This document shows, piece after piece, positions 18,898-27,397 of a stretch of 64,000 nt of DNA. Below the pieces are notes generated by a model. The model had not been told where the DNA came from. It was given only the letters and a program-made list of their open reading frames with translations, and made no database searches. The translations under genes were made by a program, and so were the position numbers. The stretch is taken from contig NZ_AP022569.1 of the NCBI RefSeq assembly GCF_010727945.1, positions 1,674,001-1,738,000 of the forward strand. Reading direction: 5' to 3'. Each line of letters opens with the position of its first letter. Position 1 is the first letter of the stretch. Source of the DNA: Mycobacterium cookii (lineage in GTDB: Bacteria > Actinomycetota > Actinomycetes > Mycobacteriales > Mycobacteriaceae).

Positions 18898-20169
18898 TCA
18901 GGGCCGCCGGTCCAATTCCTCGGCCAGTGTTTCGGCTGTGCGCCGGTGGCCGGAGAGCTCGAAGCCGCAGACGGCCGCCGCAGGTGCTGCCGTCACGACC
19001 AGCAGGCAGAGCGGAGTCGACACGCCGGCAGCCGCGAGGGCCACCGCGCCGCCCAGCACCGCCAGCGCCATCAGCACGACCGATCCGTAGAACCCGTCCC
19101 AGGCATGGGTCAGCAACAAGTAGGTACCGAAGACGGCTCCGACGTAGGCGCCGACCGGCACCGCCACCGCGAGGACCGTGGCCACCGAACTCAGCGCGGA
19201 CCGGTGCTCGATGGAGTCCGCGGCCGCATGCAGGCCGGCGCCGGTCGCGACAATCGAACCGAACACCGCGATGTGCAGGTAGCCGTAGCCGAACGAGCGA
19301 TCGCGATGCGCGTGCAGCAGGTCGGCGGCCGGCATCACGAAATAAACCCACCACATGCCGAAGGTCAGACCGGTTCCGGCGACCGCCACCAGTACGGCGT
19401 CGGTCGACCAGCCCTGTTCGGCGACCACCGCCGACAGCGACGCGACCGTGCCCACCACGCCTTCGCCGAGCGCGATGATCGTCAGCAGCCCATTGCGCTC
19501 GGCGATGTGGTGCGCATGCCACGGCGTTCCACCCATCCGCTTCTCGGCAAGCAGTGGGCCCGTCACCTCAAGTCCGATCATCACAGCGAAAAGGGCAAAG
19601 GTGATACCCAGCGACGTGTTGACGATCGCGATCGCCACCCAACCGAGCTGAGCGACGGTGATGGTCACGGCGTAGGTCAGGCAGGCGGCCCTTCGGTCCG
19701 GGTCTTGCCTGGCGGCACGCAGCCACTGGATCACCATCGCGATCCGCATCACCACGTAGCCGGCGACCAGGGCCCGGCTGTCCACGTGCGCGCCATCGGC
19801 GATCGAGGCGAACACCTGCGGAATCCCCAGTGCGAGCACCAGAACGCCGACCATCTGCAGCATCGTCGTCACGCGGTAGACCCAGTCGTCGGTGTCGTAG
19901 GCCGACGCGAACCAGCTGAAATTGATCCACGCCCAGGACACCGCGAACGTGGCGAAGCTGAAGCCGGCCAATCCGCCACCGACATGACCCGTTGCCAGCA
20001 TGTGCGCGAATTGGGACGCGGCGACGCCGAAGGCGATGACGAAAGTCAGGTCGAACAGCAACTCCAGCGGCGTCGCCGCCCGATGCGGCTCGTGCGGGTC
20101 GCGGCCGGACATCGGGCGGAGCCGGTGCGCAAGGTCCACTTTCGGCCGGCGACCGCCGGATTCGCTCAC
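18898..20169 (-). CDS. LtrA-like (low temperature requirement A) multi-pass membrane protein
   Basis: A 423-residue integral membrane protein from a GTG at 20169 (VSESGGRRPKVDLAHRLRP). An in-frame extension to 20319 would run into the divergent kinase-like gene and has no support. The LtrA signature is clear: a short basic N-terminus, then RAATPLELLFDLTFVIAF, then about twelve hydrophobic segments, including WAWINFSWFASAYDTDDW and AERNGLLTIIALGEGVVG, both characteristic of the family. First described in Listeria; its biochemical role is unclear. It is divergent from the pseudokinase gene with 88 bases between. Confidence 0.85.
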   Translation of the reverse strand: MSESGGRRPKVDLAHRLRPMSGRDPHEPHRAATPLELLFDLTFVIAFGVAASQFAHMLATGHVGGGLAGFSFATFAVSWAWINFSWFASAYDTDDWVYRVTTMLQMVGVLVLALGIPQVFASIADGAHVDSRALVAGYVVMRIAMVIQWLRAARQDPDRRAACLTYAVTITVAQLGWVAIAIVNTSLGITFALFAVMIGLEVTGPLLAEKRMGGTPWHAHHIAERNGLLTIIALGEGVVGTVASLSAVVAEQGWSTDAVLVAVAGTGLTFGMWWVYFVMPAADLLHAHRDRSFGYGYLHIAVFGSIVATGAGLHAAADSIEHRSALSSVATVLAVAVPVGAYVGAVFGTYLLLTHAWDGFYGSVVLMALAVLGGAVALAAAGVSTPLCLLVVTAAPAAAVCGFELSGHRRTAETLAEELDRRP

Positions 20170-20257
20170 CGGGACATTCTGACCCACCCGCACGGCGTGA
20201 CAGTCGGCACGCACCACATTCCGCGGGTTTTCTCGGTCACTCTGTACGATCCTCCCC

Positions 20258-21859
20258 ATGCCGCTGGTCAGTGGAGCGACTGCCGCCGGATTCTGTATCG
20301 TCCGGCAGCTCGAATACACGGAGTTCGGTGAACTTTATGTGGCCGAGCACCCGCGGCTCCCACGCCTTCAGCTGCTACAGCTGATCCCTGCCGAGATTTC
20401 GGCCGACCTGGACTATCGAGAAGACTTCAACCAGGAGACGGACCTCGCCGCGACGCTATGGCACCCGAACATCCTGGGGCTGACTGACCGTGGCGAATTC
20501 GAGGACCAGCTGTGGATCTCGACGGACTACCTGGAAGGCGGGGATGCGGCCCAATTGCTGGGCGACAACCATCCCGATGGCATGCCGCCGAAGTTGGTGG
20601 TCGAGATCGTGTCCGCGATCGCAGAGGCGCTCGACTACGCGCACGATCACGGCGTGCTGCACCATCACGTGAATCCGGGCACCATCATGGTCGGCAATGC
20701 ACCGGCCGACAAGCGAAGAATTGCCTTGTCGGGCTTCGGCGTTACCCGACCCATCCGCGACAAAGGCAACACCCTGACCCGGGCCAACCTCTTCATCGGC
20801 ATGGCAAGTTACACCGCTCCGGAGCGGCTGCTGGACGACGCGGTCGACGGCCGGGCTGATCAATACGGCTTGGCGGCCAGCGCATTTCACCTCTTGACCG
20901 GAACACCACCGTTCGCACATTTCAACCCCACAGTGCTGGTCGGCAAGCAGCTCAACGAACCACCGCCGAGGCCAAGCGACATCAGACCCGATCTGACCGA
21001 ATACAACGCGATCTTCGCTCGCGCGCTCGCCCAAGATCCGGTGGACAGGTTCCGGCGATGTCGAGACTTCGCCCGCGCCTTGGAGTTGAACGGCGGCAAG
21101 CGATCACACCCGCGTGCGACGGCCGACTTCTCCGTCGCTTCGGACCGCCAGGACGCCGAAACCACCGCGATGCCCGCCGCACCGACGCCCAGCGCGGCGC
21201 CGATGAACAATGGAACGGCGCCGACCGAGCCCGCGCCGCTCGCCGCTCCCGTCACCGCAACCGCGAAGGCGTTCGCCCCGGCACCGGTGCCGCCGAAGCC
21301 TGACGAGGTCACCACCTCCACAGAAAAGGTGGTGACGGACCTCGACGACGACGAGCATGCGGCGCGGAGTCGCCGGAAAAAGCAGACCGCGGCGATCGCC
21401 GGGACGATCCTGGTCGTCGTGCTGGCGTGGTTCCTCGGCGTGCGTGCCCTGCGCACCGCCTCGCACTCCGACGACACGCCAACGAGTGTCGAGACCTCCG
21501 CTGAGCCCGCGACCCCGGCGCCTTCGCCGATGGCGCCGCCGCCGCAAGTAATGACACCCCCACCGCCGGTCGTCACCACGCCGCCGGCGGTCACGACCAG
21601 CAGGGTCACGCCGACCGTCACGACCACACCACGGACCAGCGCCGCCGAGACCACCCGGACGAGCACCACCCCATCGAAGCCGACGACCACCCCGACGACG
21701 GCTCCGAGCGGGCTGGACACCCGGCCCGCACTCGGCATGCCCTGCGGACCGGAGCAGTCCGGCGCGTCAGCGGTCTCGAACGGGGGCGGGCCGGTCAATT
21801 GTGTGAGCACACCAGGCGGATTCGCCTGGGAGCCGCCCGGTCTGCAGCCCGCAGGCTGA
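20258..21859 (+). CDS. Membrane-anchored Ser/Thr pseudokinase (Pkn-like)
   Basis: A 533-residue protein with a kinase fold at about 15-275, a Pro/Ala-rich linker, a TM helix at about 377-396 and a Pro/Thr-rich extracytoplasmic tail of about 130 residues. The C-lobe is recognisable: HDHGVLHHHVNPGTIM at the catalytic loop, LSGFGV at the DFG position, YTAPERLL at the APE motif and GRADQYGLA at the F-helix Asp. The residues needed for phosphotransfer are missing. The catalytic Asp of HRD is His137, the following Lys is Asn139, the DFG Asp is Gly159, and neither a glycine-rich loop nor the VAIK lysine is evident. It should be catalytically dead and may act as a scaffold or signal receiver. The tail contains no PASTA or beta-propeller sensor. 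Confidence 0.85.
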   Translation: MPLVSGATAAGFCIVRQLEYTEFGELYVAEHPRLPRLQLLQLIPAEISADLDYREDFNQETDLAATLWHPNILGLTDRGEFEDQLWISTDYLEGGDAAQLLGDNHPDGMPPKLVVEIVSAIAEALDYAHDHGVLHHHVNPGTIMVGNAPADKRRIALSGFGVTRPIRDKGNTLTRANLFIGMASYTAPERLLDDAVDGRADQYGLAASAFHLLTGTPPFAHFNPTVLVGKQLNEPPPRPSDIRPDLTEYNAIFARALAQDPVDRFRRCRDFARALELNGGKRSHPRATADFSVASDRQDAETTAMPAAPTPSAAPMNNGTAPTEPAPLAAPVTATAKAFAPAPVPPKPDEVTTSTEKVVTDLDDDEHAARSRRKKQTAAIAGTILVVVLAWFLGVRALRTASHSDDTPTSVETSAEPATPAPSPMAPPPQVMTPPPPVVTTPPAVTTSRVTPTVTTTPRTSAAETTRTSTTPSKPTTTPTTAPSGLDTRPALGMPCGPEQSGASAVSNGGGPVNCVSTPGGFAWEPPGLQPAG

Positions 21860-21952
21860 CCAAAATCCGACTCTTCTGTCCCAGCTTCTTGTAATTGCTA
21901 AGTTTATAAAGATACCGTCAGGAAAAGTACGACCGACGGTAGAGGACCGCTG
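21860..21952 (+). promoter_or_regulatory. AT-rich promoter region with inverted repeat ahead of Rieske gene 1
   Basis: The stretch around TGCTAAGTTTATAAAGAT (21896-21913) is markedly AT-rich for this genome and contains a plausible -10 (TATAAA). It is followed by an inverted repeat TACCGTC (21913-21919) and GACGGTA (21935-21941) that ends at the ribosome-binding site. Either an operator or a leader hairpin is possible. Confidence 0.4.
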
Positions 21953-23095
21953 ATGGAACGCGACCAACTCATCGACCTGACCCGCCGTGCCGTGAAGTTG
22001 GCACGCGACAAGACCACCGATCTGGCGCCGGCCGAGCACATCGTCCCGGCCGGCAACTACACCTCGGTCGAGCGCCACCGGCGCGACGTCGAGATGCTGA
22101 TGGCGAGTCCACAACTGGTCGGCTATGTATCCGAGCTGCCGACGCCCGGGTCCTATTGCACCAAGACGGTGATGGGACGCTCGGTGCTGTTGACCAGAAC
22201 CTCCGACGGGGCGGTCAAGGCGTTCAACAACGTCTGCCTGCATCGGCAATCGCAGGTCGCCACCGGCTGCGGCACCGCCAAGCGGTTCACCTGTCCCTAT
22301 CACGCGTGGACCTACGACAACACCGGGCGACTGATCGGGCTGCCCGGACGAGAGGGCTTCCCGGGTGTGCAGGTGCGTTCCGACGGGCTGACCGAGCTGC
22401 CCGCCGCCGAGTTCGCCGGATTCCTCTGGGTCGCACTCGATCCCGGTGCCACGCTGGATGTCGCGACGCATCTGGGTCCACTCGCCGAGGAGCTCGACTC
22501 GTGGGGCATCGGCCGCTGGTCACCGCTTGGCGAGAAGGTCCTCGATTCGCCGATCAACTGGAAGCTCGCGGTCGACACCTTCTCGGAGAACTACCATTTC
22601 GCCACCGTCCACCGCGACACCTTCGCGACGATCGCGCGCAGCAACTGCACCGTGTTCGATGCGTTCGGGCCGCATCACCGGCTGATCTTCCCGCTGAATT
22701 CCATTCTCGATTTGGACGATGTGCCCGAAGAACAGTGGAATCCGTTCCAGAACATGGTGGTGATCTACGCGCTGTTCCCGAACATCGTGCTGTCGGTGAC
22801 CATCGCCAACGGAGAGCTGTTCCGGATCTATCCGGCCGACGAGCCCGGTAGATCCATTACCGTGCACCAGAATTCGACGCCGTTGGACACGTCCGACGAG
22901 TCCGTGGCCGCCGGCGCCCAGGCCGTCTTCGACTACGCCCACTCCACCGTGCGCGACGAGGACTACCGCCTCGTTGCGGGTCTGCAAGCCAACCTGGAGT
23001 CCGGTGTCCGGGACCATTTGGTGTTCGGCCGCAACGAGCCGGGCCTGCAGCACCGCCACATGTCGTGGGAGTCGTGGTCAGCTGTCGACGGCTAG
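21953..23095 (+). CDS. Rieske non-haem iron oxygenase, alpha-type subunit
   Basis: A 380-residue terminal oxygenase of the aromatic-ring-hydroxylating / choline-monooxygenase-like class. The Rieske [2Fe-2S] ligands are C95-L-H97 and C114-P-Y-H117. The mononuclear iron site is in DTFSENYHFATVH, with His215 and His220. It starts at an ATG with AGAGG upstream. No reductase or ferredoxin is adjacent, so electrons must come from partners encoded elsewhere. Its 3' end overlaps the convergent AttH-like gene by 18 bases. The substrate is unknown; neighbouring genes suggest a hydrophobic or cyclic compound. Confidence 0.88.
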   Translation: MERDQLIDLTRRAVKLARDKTTDLAPAEHIVPAGNYTSVERHRRDVEMLMASPQLVGYVSELPTPGSYCTKTVMGRSVLLTRTSDGAVKAFNNVCLHRQSQVATGCGTAKRFTCPYHAWTYDNTGRLIGLPGREGFPGVQVRSDGLTELPAAEFAGFLWVALDPGATLDVATHLGPLAEELDSWGIGRWSPLGEKVLDSPINWKLAVDTFSENYHFATVHRDTFATIARSNCTVFDAFGPHHRLIFPLNSILDLDDVPEEQWNPFQNMVVIYALFPNIVLSVTIANGELFRIYPADEPGRSITVHQNSTPLDTSDESVAAGAQAVFDYAHSTVRDEDYRLVAGLQANLESGVRDHLVFGRNEPGLQHRHMSWESWSAVDG

Positions 23096-24409
23096 CGCCT
23101 CGATCAGCGCCTCAACCACAGCGTGGCTTTCTGCAGGTAGCTCAGTAAGCCTGGTCTGCAACAGCTTTCGCGCTTTCGATCGATGACCCGCGGCGATCAT
23201 CGGCCGTATCTCGTCGCTGAGGTCCTCGGCGGTAGTGGCCAGCACGTCGATCAACTCCCAGTCGCGGTACAACGCGAGCGAGCGTTCGTTGAACGCGAAC
23301 CCGCTCACCGGTTCTCCGCGCATCGTCCCGTGATAGCGATACGGCCCTTCCATGTATTCGATCGGCAGGCCGTGCGCCGGGGCGGCCACCAACGGCTCCC
23401 CGGTGAGGTCCAATTGCAGACTGGCGCAACGCAGCCGGTGCCGATCGGGCATGAACCGCGCCGGCGCGAGCGGCTTCAGCAGCGGGCGAATCTCGTTCGG
23501 CCATGGCACATAGCTGAAGGTGTCGACCTCGACGTCCTCAGCACACTCCGGAGCCATCTCCGGGTCGGGATAGCTCACCGTCACACCCGTAAACGGTTGC
23601 GGCGCATTGCCGTCCCGGCGGTCGAACTGCCGCCAGATGCTCATGTCGACCCCGTTGTCCAGGTTGATCGTGCGCCATTCGTGCGACCTGGCCCGCGCGT
23701 CTCCCCCGGATCCGCCACCACCGGCGTATTTGGGAAACCACTGCCGGTCGACGTGTCCCGCTTTGCCGCTGACCTCGTCGTGCACGTCGCCCCAGCGCAG
23801 GGTCCCGCTCATCACCATCCCGGTCTGAAAATACGAGTAGGTGTCGTCCTGACCGAAGCAGGTGATCTTTCCGTCGCCGGCGCCGACGGGAACCGGCGCG
23901 CGGGTCGGGGTGACGGCCAGATCCAGCGCCATCGACTGGCCGGCCTGATCGGTGCCGCGCAGGCTGACTGTGTAGGTGTAAGGCCGCAATTCGCCATGCT
24001 CGTCGCGACAGGCCGTCCACGTCACCGGCCCGGCGCTGCTGTCGTAATGGATGTCGAGGTGGCCGGCCGCCATCGACATCTTCGGTTTCGCCCCCGGCTC
24101 CATGTTCTTCGGCGGCATGTCGTAGTCGGTGTAGGTTCCGTATTCGCCGGTGTCGCAGTCGAATAGGGACATCGTGTAGAAGTCGGCGACCACCGTGCCG
24201 CCCGGGCGGTTCTTGTTGAAGATCGTCAGGAACGCAAATGTCCGCCCCGTCGCGCCGGTCAGCTCGCCGGCGATGAACCAGGTGTCGGATTCCTGGTCGG
24301 CGTGTTCGCCCTCGGCGGCGGGGAAATCCATCGTGTCAGTGCCCGGCACCAACCGGAACGGGTACGTACGCCAGTCGCCATCCGTGGTCACCCGAAGTTC
24401 GTCGCTCAC
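23078..24409 (-). CDS. AttH/CrtC-like lipocalin-fold protein (hydroxyneurosporene synthase-like)
   Basis: A 443-residue protein from the GTG at 24409, chosen for GAAGG just upstream; an ATG ten codons earlier (24439) is possible. It is beta-rich with many Trp/Tyr/Gly and motifs such as FIAGELTGATGRTFAFLTIF, HVDRQWFP and DNGVDMSIWRQF. These resemble the AttH/CrtC family, whose members hydrate carotenoid double bonds or bind lipids. No signal peptide is visible. It overlaps the convergent Rieske gene and diverges from the aldehyde dehydrogenase. A hydratase or isoprenoid-binding role is an inference. Confidence 0.5.
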   Translation of the reverse strand: MSDELRVTTDGDWRTYPFRLVPGTDTMDFPAAEGEHADQESDTWFIAGELTGATGRTFAFLTIFNKNRPGGTVVADFYTMSLFDCDTGEYGTYTDYDMPPKNMEPGAKPKMSMAAGHLDIHYDSSAGPVTWTACRDEHGELRPYTYTVSLRGTDQAGQSMALDLAVTPTRAPVPVGAGDGKITCFGQDDTYSYFQTGMVMSGTLRWGDVHDEVSGKAGHVDRQWFPKYAGGGGSGGDARARSHEWRTINLDNGVDMSIWRQFDRRDGNAPQPFTGVTVSYPDPEMAPECAEDVEVDTFSYVPWPNEIRPLLKPLAPARFMPDRHRLRCASLQLDLTGEPLVAAPAHGLPIEYMEGPYRYHGTMRGEPVSGFAFNERSLALYRDWELIDVLATTAEDLSDEIRPMIAAGHRSKARKLLQTRLTELPAESHAVVEALIEALAVDS

Positions 24410-24457
24410 GTTGCCTTCACCGTTGAAGCAGGCCGACATCGGGCGGCCCGGCTTTTT

Positions 24458-24470
24458 TGCTATGTTAGCA
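24458..24470. promoter_or_regulatory. Palindrome TGCTA-TGT-TAGCA in a divergent promoter
   Basis: A 13-base perfect palindrome inside an AT-rich patch between the AttH-like gene and the aldehyde dehydrogenase gene. Size and placement suit a dimeric repressor such as TetR, but no regulator is assigned. Confidence 0.35.
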
Positions 24471-24513
24471 TCAATAGCGATTTTTGCCGTCGCCTTTCAA
24501 AGGTGGTGCCCCA

Positions 24514-25986
24514 ATGCCGGAAGCCAGTGACCACCGTTGCTACGACCAGCTTTTCATCGGCGGACACTGGCGTAAGCCGTCCACCGAGCAACGGTTGACA
24601 GTCATTTCCCCGCATTCCGAAAAGCCGATCGGTGACGTGCCGGCGGCGACTCCGGACGATGTCGAGGCTGCCGTGGCCGCGGCCCGGGAGGCATTCGACC
24701 ACGGGCCCTGGCCCCGCCTCGATGTCGGGGAGCGGATGCGCAAGATGGAACAGCTTGCGACGATCTACGGTGGCCACCTCGACGAGATGGCCGACCTGAT
24801 CACCGACGAGATGGGCTCACCGCGCAGCTTCAGCCGGCTGGGCCAGGCCGCCGCGGCGGTCTCGATGATCCACCTTTCACTCGCGGTGGCCCGCGACTTT
24901 CCCTGGGTCGAGCGACGGCACGGTGTGCTCGGCGAAGTGCATCTGCGCCGCGCCCCGGTCGGTGTGGTCGGCGCGATCGTGCCGTGGAATGTGCCGCAGT
25001 TCCTGATCATGCCCAAGCTGATTCCCGCGCTGATCGCCGGCTGCACGGTGATCGTGAAACCAGCGCCCGAAACACCCTTGGACGCTTTGTGGTTGGCCGA
25101 GATGATCGAGCAGCTGGATCTGCCCGACGGGGTGGTGTCAATACTTCCGGGCGGCACCGATGTCGGCGAGGCGCTGGTGCGTCATCCCGGCGTCGACAAG
25201 ATCTCGTTCACCGGATCGAGCACGGTGGGCCGCCGGATCGCCACGCTGTGCGGCGAGCAACTCAAGCGGGTGAGCCTGGAACTCGGCGGCAAGTCCGCAG
25301 CGATCATCCTCGACGACGCCGACATCGACAAGACCGTCCGGGAACTGAAGTCCGCCAGCCTGATGAACAACGGCCAGGCCTGCGTCGCCCAGACCCGCAT
25401 CCTGGTCAGCGAACGGCGCAAAGACGACGTGATCGACGCGTTGGCCGGCATGATGTCGAGTCTGCGGGTGGGCGATCCGACCGACGAGACCACCGACATC
25501 GGGCCGCTGGTCGCTCAACGGCAACAGGCGCGCGTGCAGGACTACATTCGATCCGGGGTCAAAGAGGGCGCCCGCATGGTCCTCGGCGGCGAAGACGCAC
25601 CACACGACCAGGGCTGGTATGTCCAGCCGACGCTGTTCGCCGACGTCACCAACGACATGCGCATCGCGCGCGAGGAAATCTTCGGGCCGGTGCTGAGCGT
25701 GCTGACCTATCGCGACGAGGCCGACGCAATCCGCATCGCCAACGACAGCGACTACGGTCTGGCCGGATCGGTGTGGACCGCCGACGTCGCACACGGCCTC
25801 GACGTGGCCGCCAGCGTGCGAGCCGGCACCTACGGCATCAACATGTACACGCTCGACGTCGGCAGTCCGTTCGGTGGTTTCAAGCAATCCGGCATCGGCC
25901 GCGAGTTCGGCCCCGAGGGCCTGCACGAGTATGTCGAATTGCAGTCGGTGATCGCCAAGGGAGCGATGCCGCCGCTGCCCAGTTAA
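24514..25986 (+). CDS. NAD(P)+-dependent aldehyde dehydrogenase
   Basis: A 490-residue enzyme of the ALDH superfamily that oxidises aldehydes to carboxylic acids. The ATG at 24514 follows AAAGGTGG. The N-terminus FIGGHWRKP, the Rossmann region APVGVVGAIVPWNVPQF, the general-base Glu in LELGGKSA (about 256) and the catalytic Cys about 290 in NNGQACVAQTRI are all present, as is the C-terminal GSPFGGFKQSGIGRE. It could oxidise an aldehyde formed from a hydroxylated side chain, giving an acid for the nearby CoA ligases (inference). It ends convergently with the MaoC gene, overlapping 4 bases. Confidence 0.93.
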   Translation: MPEASDHRCYDQLFIGGHWRKPSTEQRLTVISPHSEKPIGDVPAATPDDVEAAVAAAREAFDHGPWPRLDVGERMRKMEQLATIYGGHLDEMADLITDEMGSPRSFSRLGQAAAAVSMIHLSLAVARDFPWVERRHGVLGEVHLRRAPVGVVGAIVPWNVPQFLIMPKLIPALIAGCTVIVKPAPETPLDALWLAEMIEQLDLPDGVVSILPGGTDVGEALVRHPGVDKISFTGSSTVGRRIATLCGEQLKRVSLELGGKSAAIILDDADIDKTVRELKSASLMNNGQACVAQTRILVSERRKDDVIDALAGMMSSLRVGDPTDETTDIGPLVAQRQQARVQDYIRSGVKEGARMVLGGEDAPHDQGWYVQPTLFADVTNDMRIAREEIFGPVLSVLTYRDEADAIRIANDSDYGLAGSVWTADVAHGLDVAASVRAGTYGINMYTLDVGSPFGGFKQSGIGREFGPEGLHEYVELQSVIAKGAMPPLPS

Positions 25987-26405
25987 GCCAGCCGCAGCGT
26001 CAGCTCGACGGGGCAGCACAACTCGCCGCGCTGATTGACGATGTCGATCTGCACATCCACGAGTCCCGGTGCAGGCTTGGCGACGACCCGGCCTCGGCTC
26101 ACCATCGTGTCGCCGGCGTAGATCGAACCGGCGAGCCGCATCTTTCGCCGCACCACCCGACTCTGGGGCCCGGCCCACTCGGTCGCGACGCGGTCGGCGA
26201 ATCCGGCGAGATGCATGGTGTTGACAAAAATTCCTGGGTGGCCTTGCTTTTCGGCGTAATACGGGTCGAAGTGGACCGGGGTGTAGTCCCAGGTGGCTCC
26301 GGAGTTCATCACCACCCGTTGGTAGCTGATCTCGTCGCGAACCTCAGGGAGGTCCGACGGGACGACGATCGCGTCCCAGGTGATCACGACGCCCCCGGGA
26401 CTCAT
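25983..26405 (-). CDS. MaoC-like hot-dog (R)-hydratase, small subunit type
   Basis: A 140-residue single hot-dog protein starting at the ATG in the ATGA overlap with the partner gene. The hydratase-2 motif is intact: DYTPVHFDPYYAEKQGHPG supplies the Asp and His of the catalytic pair. The length corresponds to the catalytic subunit of two-gene MaoC enzymes such as ChsH1/ChsH2- or HadAB-type pairs. It is the last gene of a minus-strand operon running from the Rieske gene at 30070. Its ribosome-binding site GAGGAGGAG lies within a MIRU-like sequence. Confidence 0.85.
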   Translation of the reverse strand: MSPGGVVITWDAIVVPSDLPEVRDEISYQRVVMNSGATWDYTPVHFDPYYAEKQGHPGIFVNTMHLAGFADRVATEWAGPQSRVVRRKMRLAGSIYAGDTMVSRGRVVAKPAPGLVDVQIDIVNQRGELCCPVELTLRLA

Positions 26406-26442
26406 GCGCCGCTCCTCCTCATCGCTTCGCTCTGCATCGTCG
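26402..26442 (-). repeat. MIRU-like element at a stop/start junction
   Basis: On the minus strand the sequence runs from GATGCAGAGCGAAGCGATG through a GAGGAGGAG stretch to the overlapping ATGA. It matches the core of the 52-bp repeat near 60045 except for a few bases. MIRUs in mycobacteria typically sit at such operon junctions, extending the upstream reading frame and supplying the next ribosome-binding site (established, from memory). Confidence 0.65.
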
Positions 26443-26968
26443 CCGCCGCAGGGGTGAACCGGAACAATGTGTTCCGGTTGGTCGCTACGACCGCACCATC
26501 CTGACGGGTGAAGGTGTCCAAGGTTTCGATGAAATGCCCGACACCGAGCTTGGTCTGCTTCTCCGGTGATACCGACACCACCTGTTCGACGATGGTGAGC
26601 CGGTCGCCATCGAGGATGGGCAGCGGAAACTCCGCATCGTTTGCGGCGTTCACGATGGTGGTGCCGGGCAGCGGAACCCGGAGCGCAATCGCCGCGACCG
26701 GCGGCCGTCCACCCGGTTCCCACGGCACCGGAACCAGCCAGCCCATCAGCAGCGCCGGCGGCGCCAGCAGCCCGCCCCAGGTCTTGGTCGCGAAGTCAGC
26801 GTCCCAGTACGACGGGTTGCCGTCTTGCACTGTGGCAGCGAACATTTGGATCCTCGCGGCGCTGACCACGGTTCCGGCCACCCTCGGTTCGGAGGTCACG
26901 CCGACCATGCGGAGGGCGTCCTCGTAGGTGCCGAACGCCAGCTTGTAGCTGATAGGCGTCGACGTCAC
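26402..26968 (-). CDS. FAS1-dehydratase-like MaoC N-domain protein, partner subunit
   Basis: A 188-residue single hot-dog protein of the MaoC_dehydrat_N type. The GTG at 26968 is used because it sits in a GTGA overlap with the stop of the SnoaL-like gene. The segment VQDGNPSYWDADFA occupies the active-site helix, but the catalytic His of the D-x4-H motif is replaced. It is therefore likely the non-catalytic, acyl-binding subunit of a heterodimer with the next gene. The last dozen or so codons (ATMQSEAMRRSGA) are encoded by a MIRU-like repeat that also provides the downstream ribosome-binding site, a classic mode of MIRU insertion. Confidence 0.82.
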   Translation of the reverse strand: MTSTPISYKLAFGTYEDALRMVGVTSEPRVAGTVVSAARIQMFAATVQDGNPSYWDADFATKTWGGLLAPPALLMGWLVPVPWEPGGRPPVAAIALRVPLPGTTIVNAANDAEFPLPILDGDRLTIVEQVVSVSPEKQTKLGVGHFIETLDTFTRQDGAVVATNRNTLFRFTPAAATMQSEAMRRSGA

Positions 26969-27378
26969 GCCGAGACCGGCACCGAATCCCACTGCAGCTC
27001 ACGGGAGGTGAAGTACCAGCCGCCCCGCTCGTAGATCAGCTCGTCACGGTAGCTGCCGGTGGCTCGCAACGCCGTGCCGCCGTCGGCGCCGGCAGCGAAC
27101 AACAATGCGACGCAGCGTTGCGTCGCATTGACGCCGTCGACGGTGATCTCGTGGTCGACAGTGACCAGGCGTCCGTTGCCGCCGTCGAAAGCGTCACGCA
27201 GGTCGGCGTATTCGTTACCGTCGCGGGTGAAGCTGGCACCCGAGTGGCGGAACGTCGCGATCCATCCGTTACGGTCACCTGAGGAGTAGCACCGGTTGTG
27301 TCGCGCCGTCAGGTTCAAGATGGCGTCGCGCGCCGCCGTCGCGTCGAGGACGAACTGCTGCTGGTAGGTCATGGCCAT
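26965..27378 (-). CDS. SnoaL/NTF2-like domain protein
   Basis: A 137-residue protein of the SnoaL_4/NTF2 cone fold, seen in small hydrolases, isomerases, dehydratases and scytalone-dehydratase-like enzymes. Typical features: an N-terminal helix LDATAARDAILNLTARHNRCYSSGD, the turn DRNGWIATF, and the C-terminal sheet YRDELIYERGGWYFTSRELQW. Start at an ATG with GGAAAGAG upstream. It lies in the same operon as the acyl-CoA ligase and MaoC genes, so it may act on the same ring or acyl intermediate. Confidence 0.78.
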   Translation of the reverse strand: MAMTYQQQFVLDATAARDAILNLTARHNRCYSSGDRNGWIATFRHSGASFTRDGNEYADLRDAFDGGNGRLVTVDHEITVDGVNATQRCVALLFAAGADGGTALRATGSYRDELIYERGGWYFTSRELQWDSVPVSA

Positions 27379-27397
27379 CTGTTATCTCTTTCCTTTA

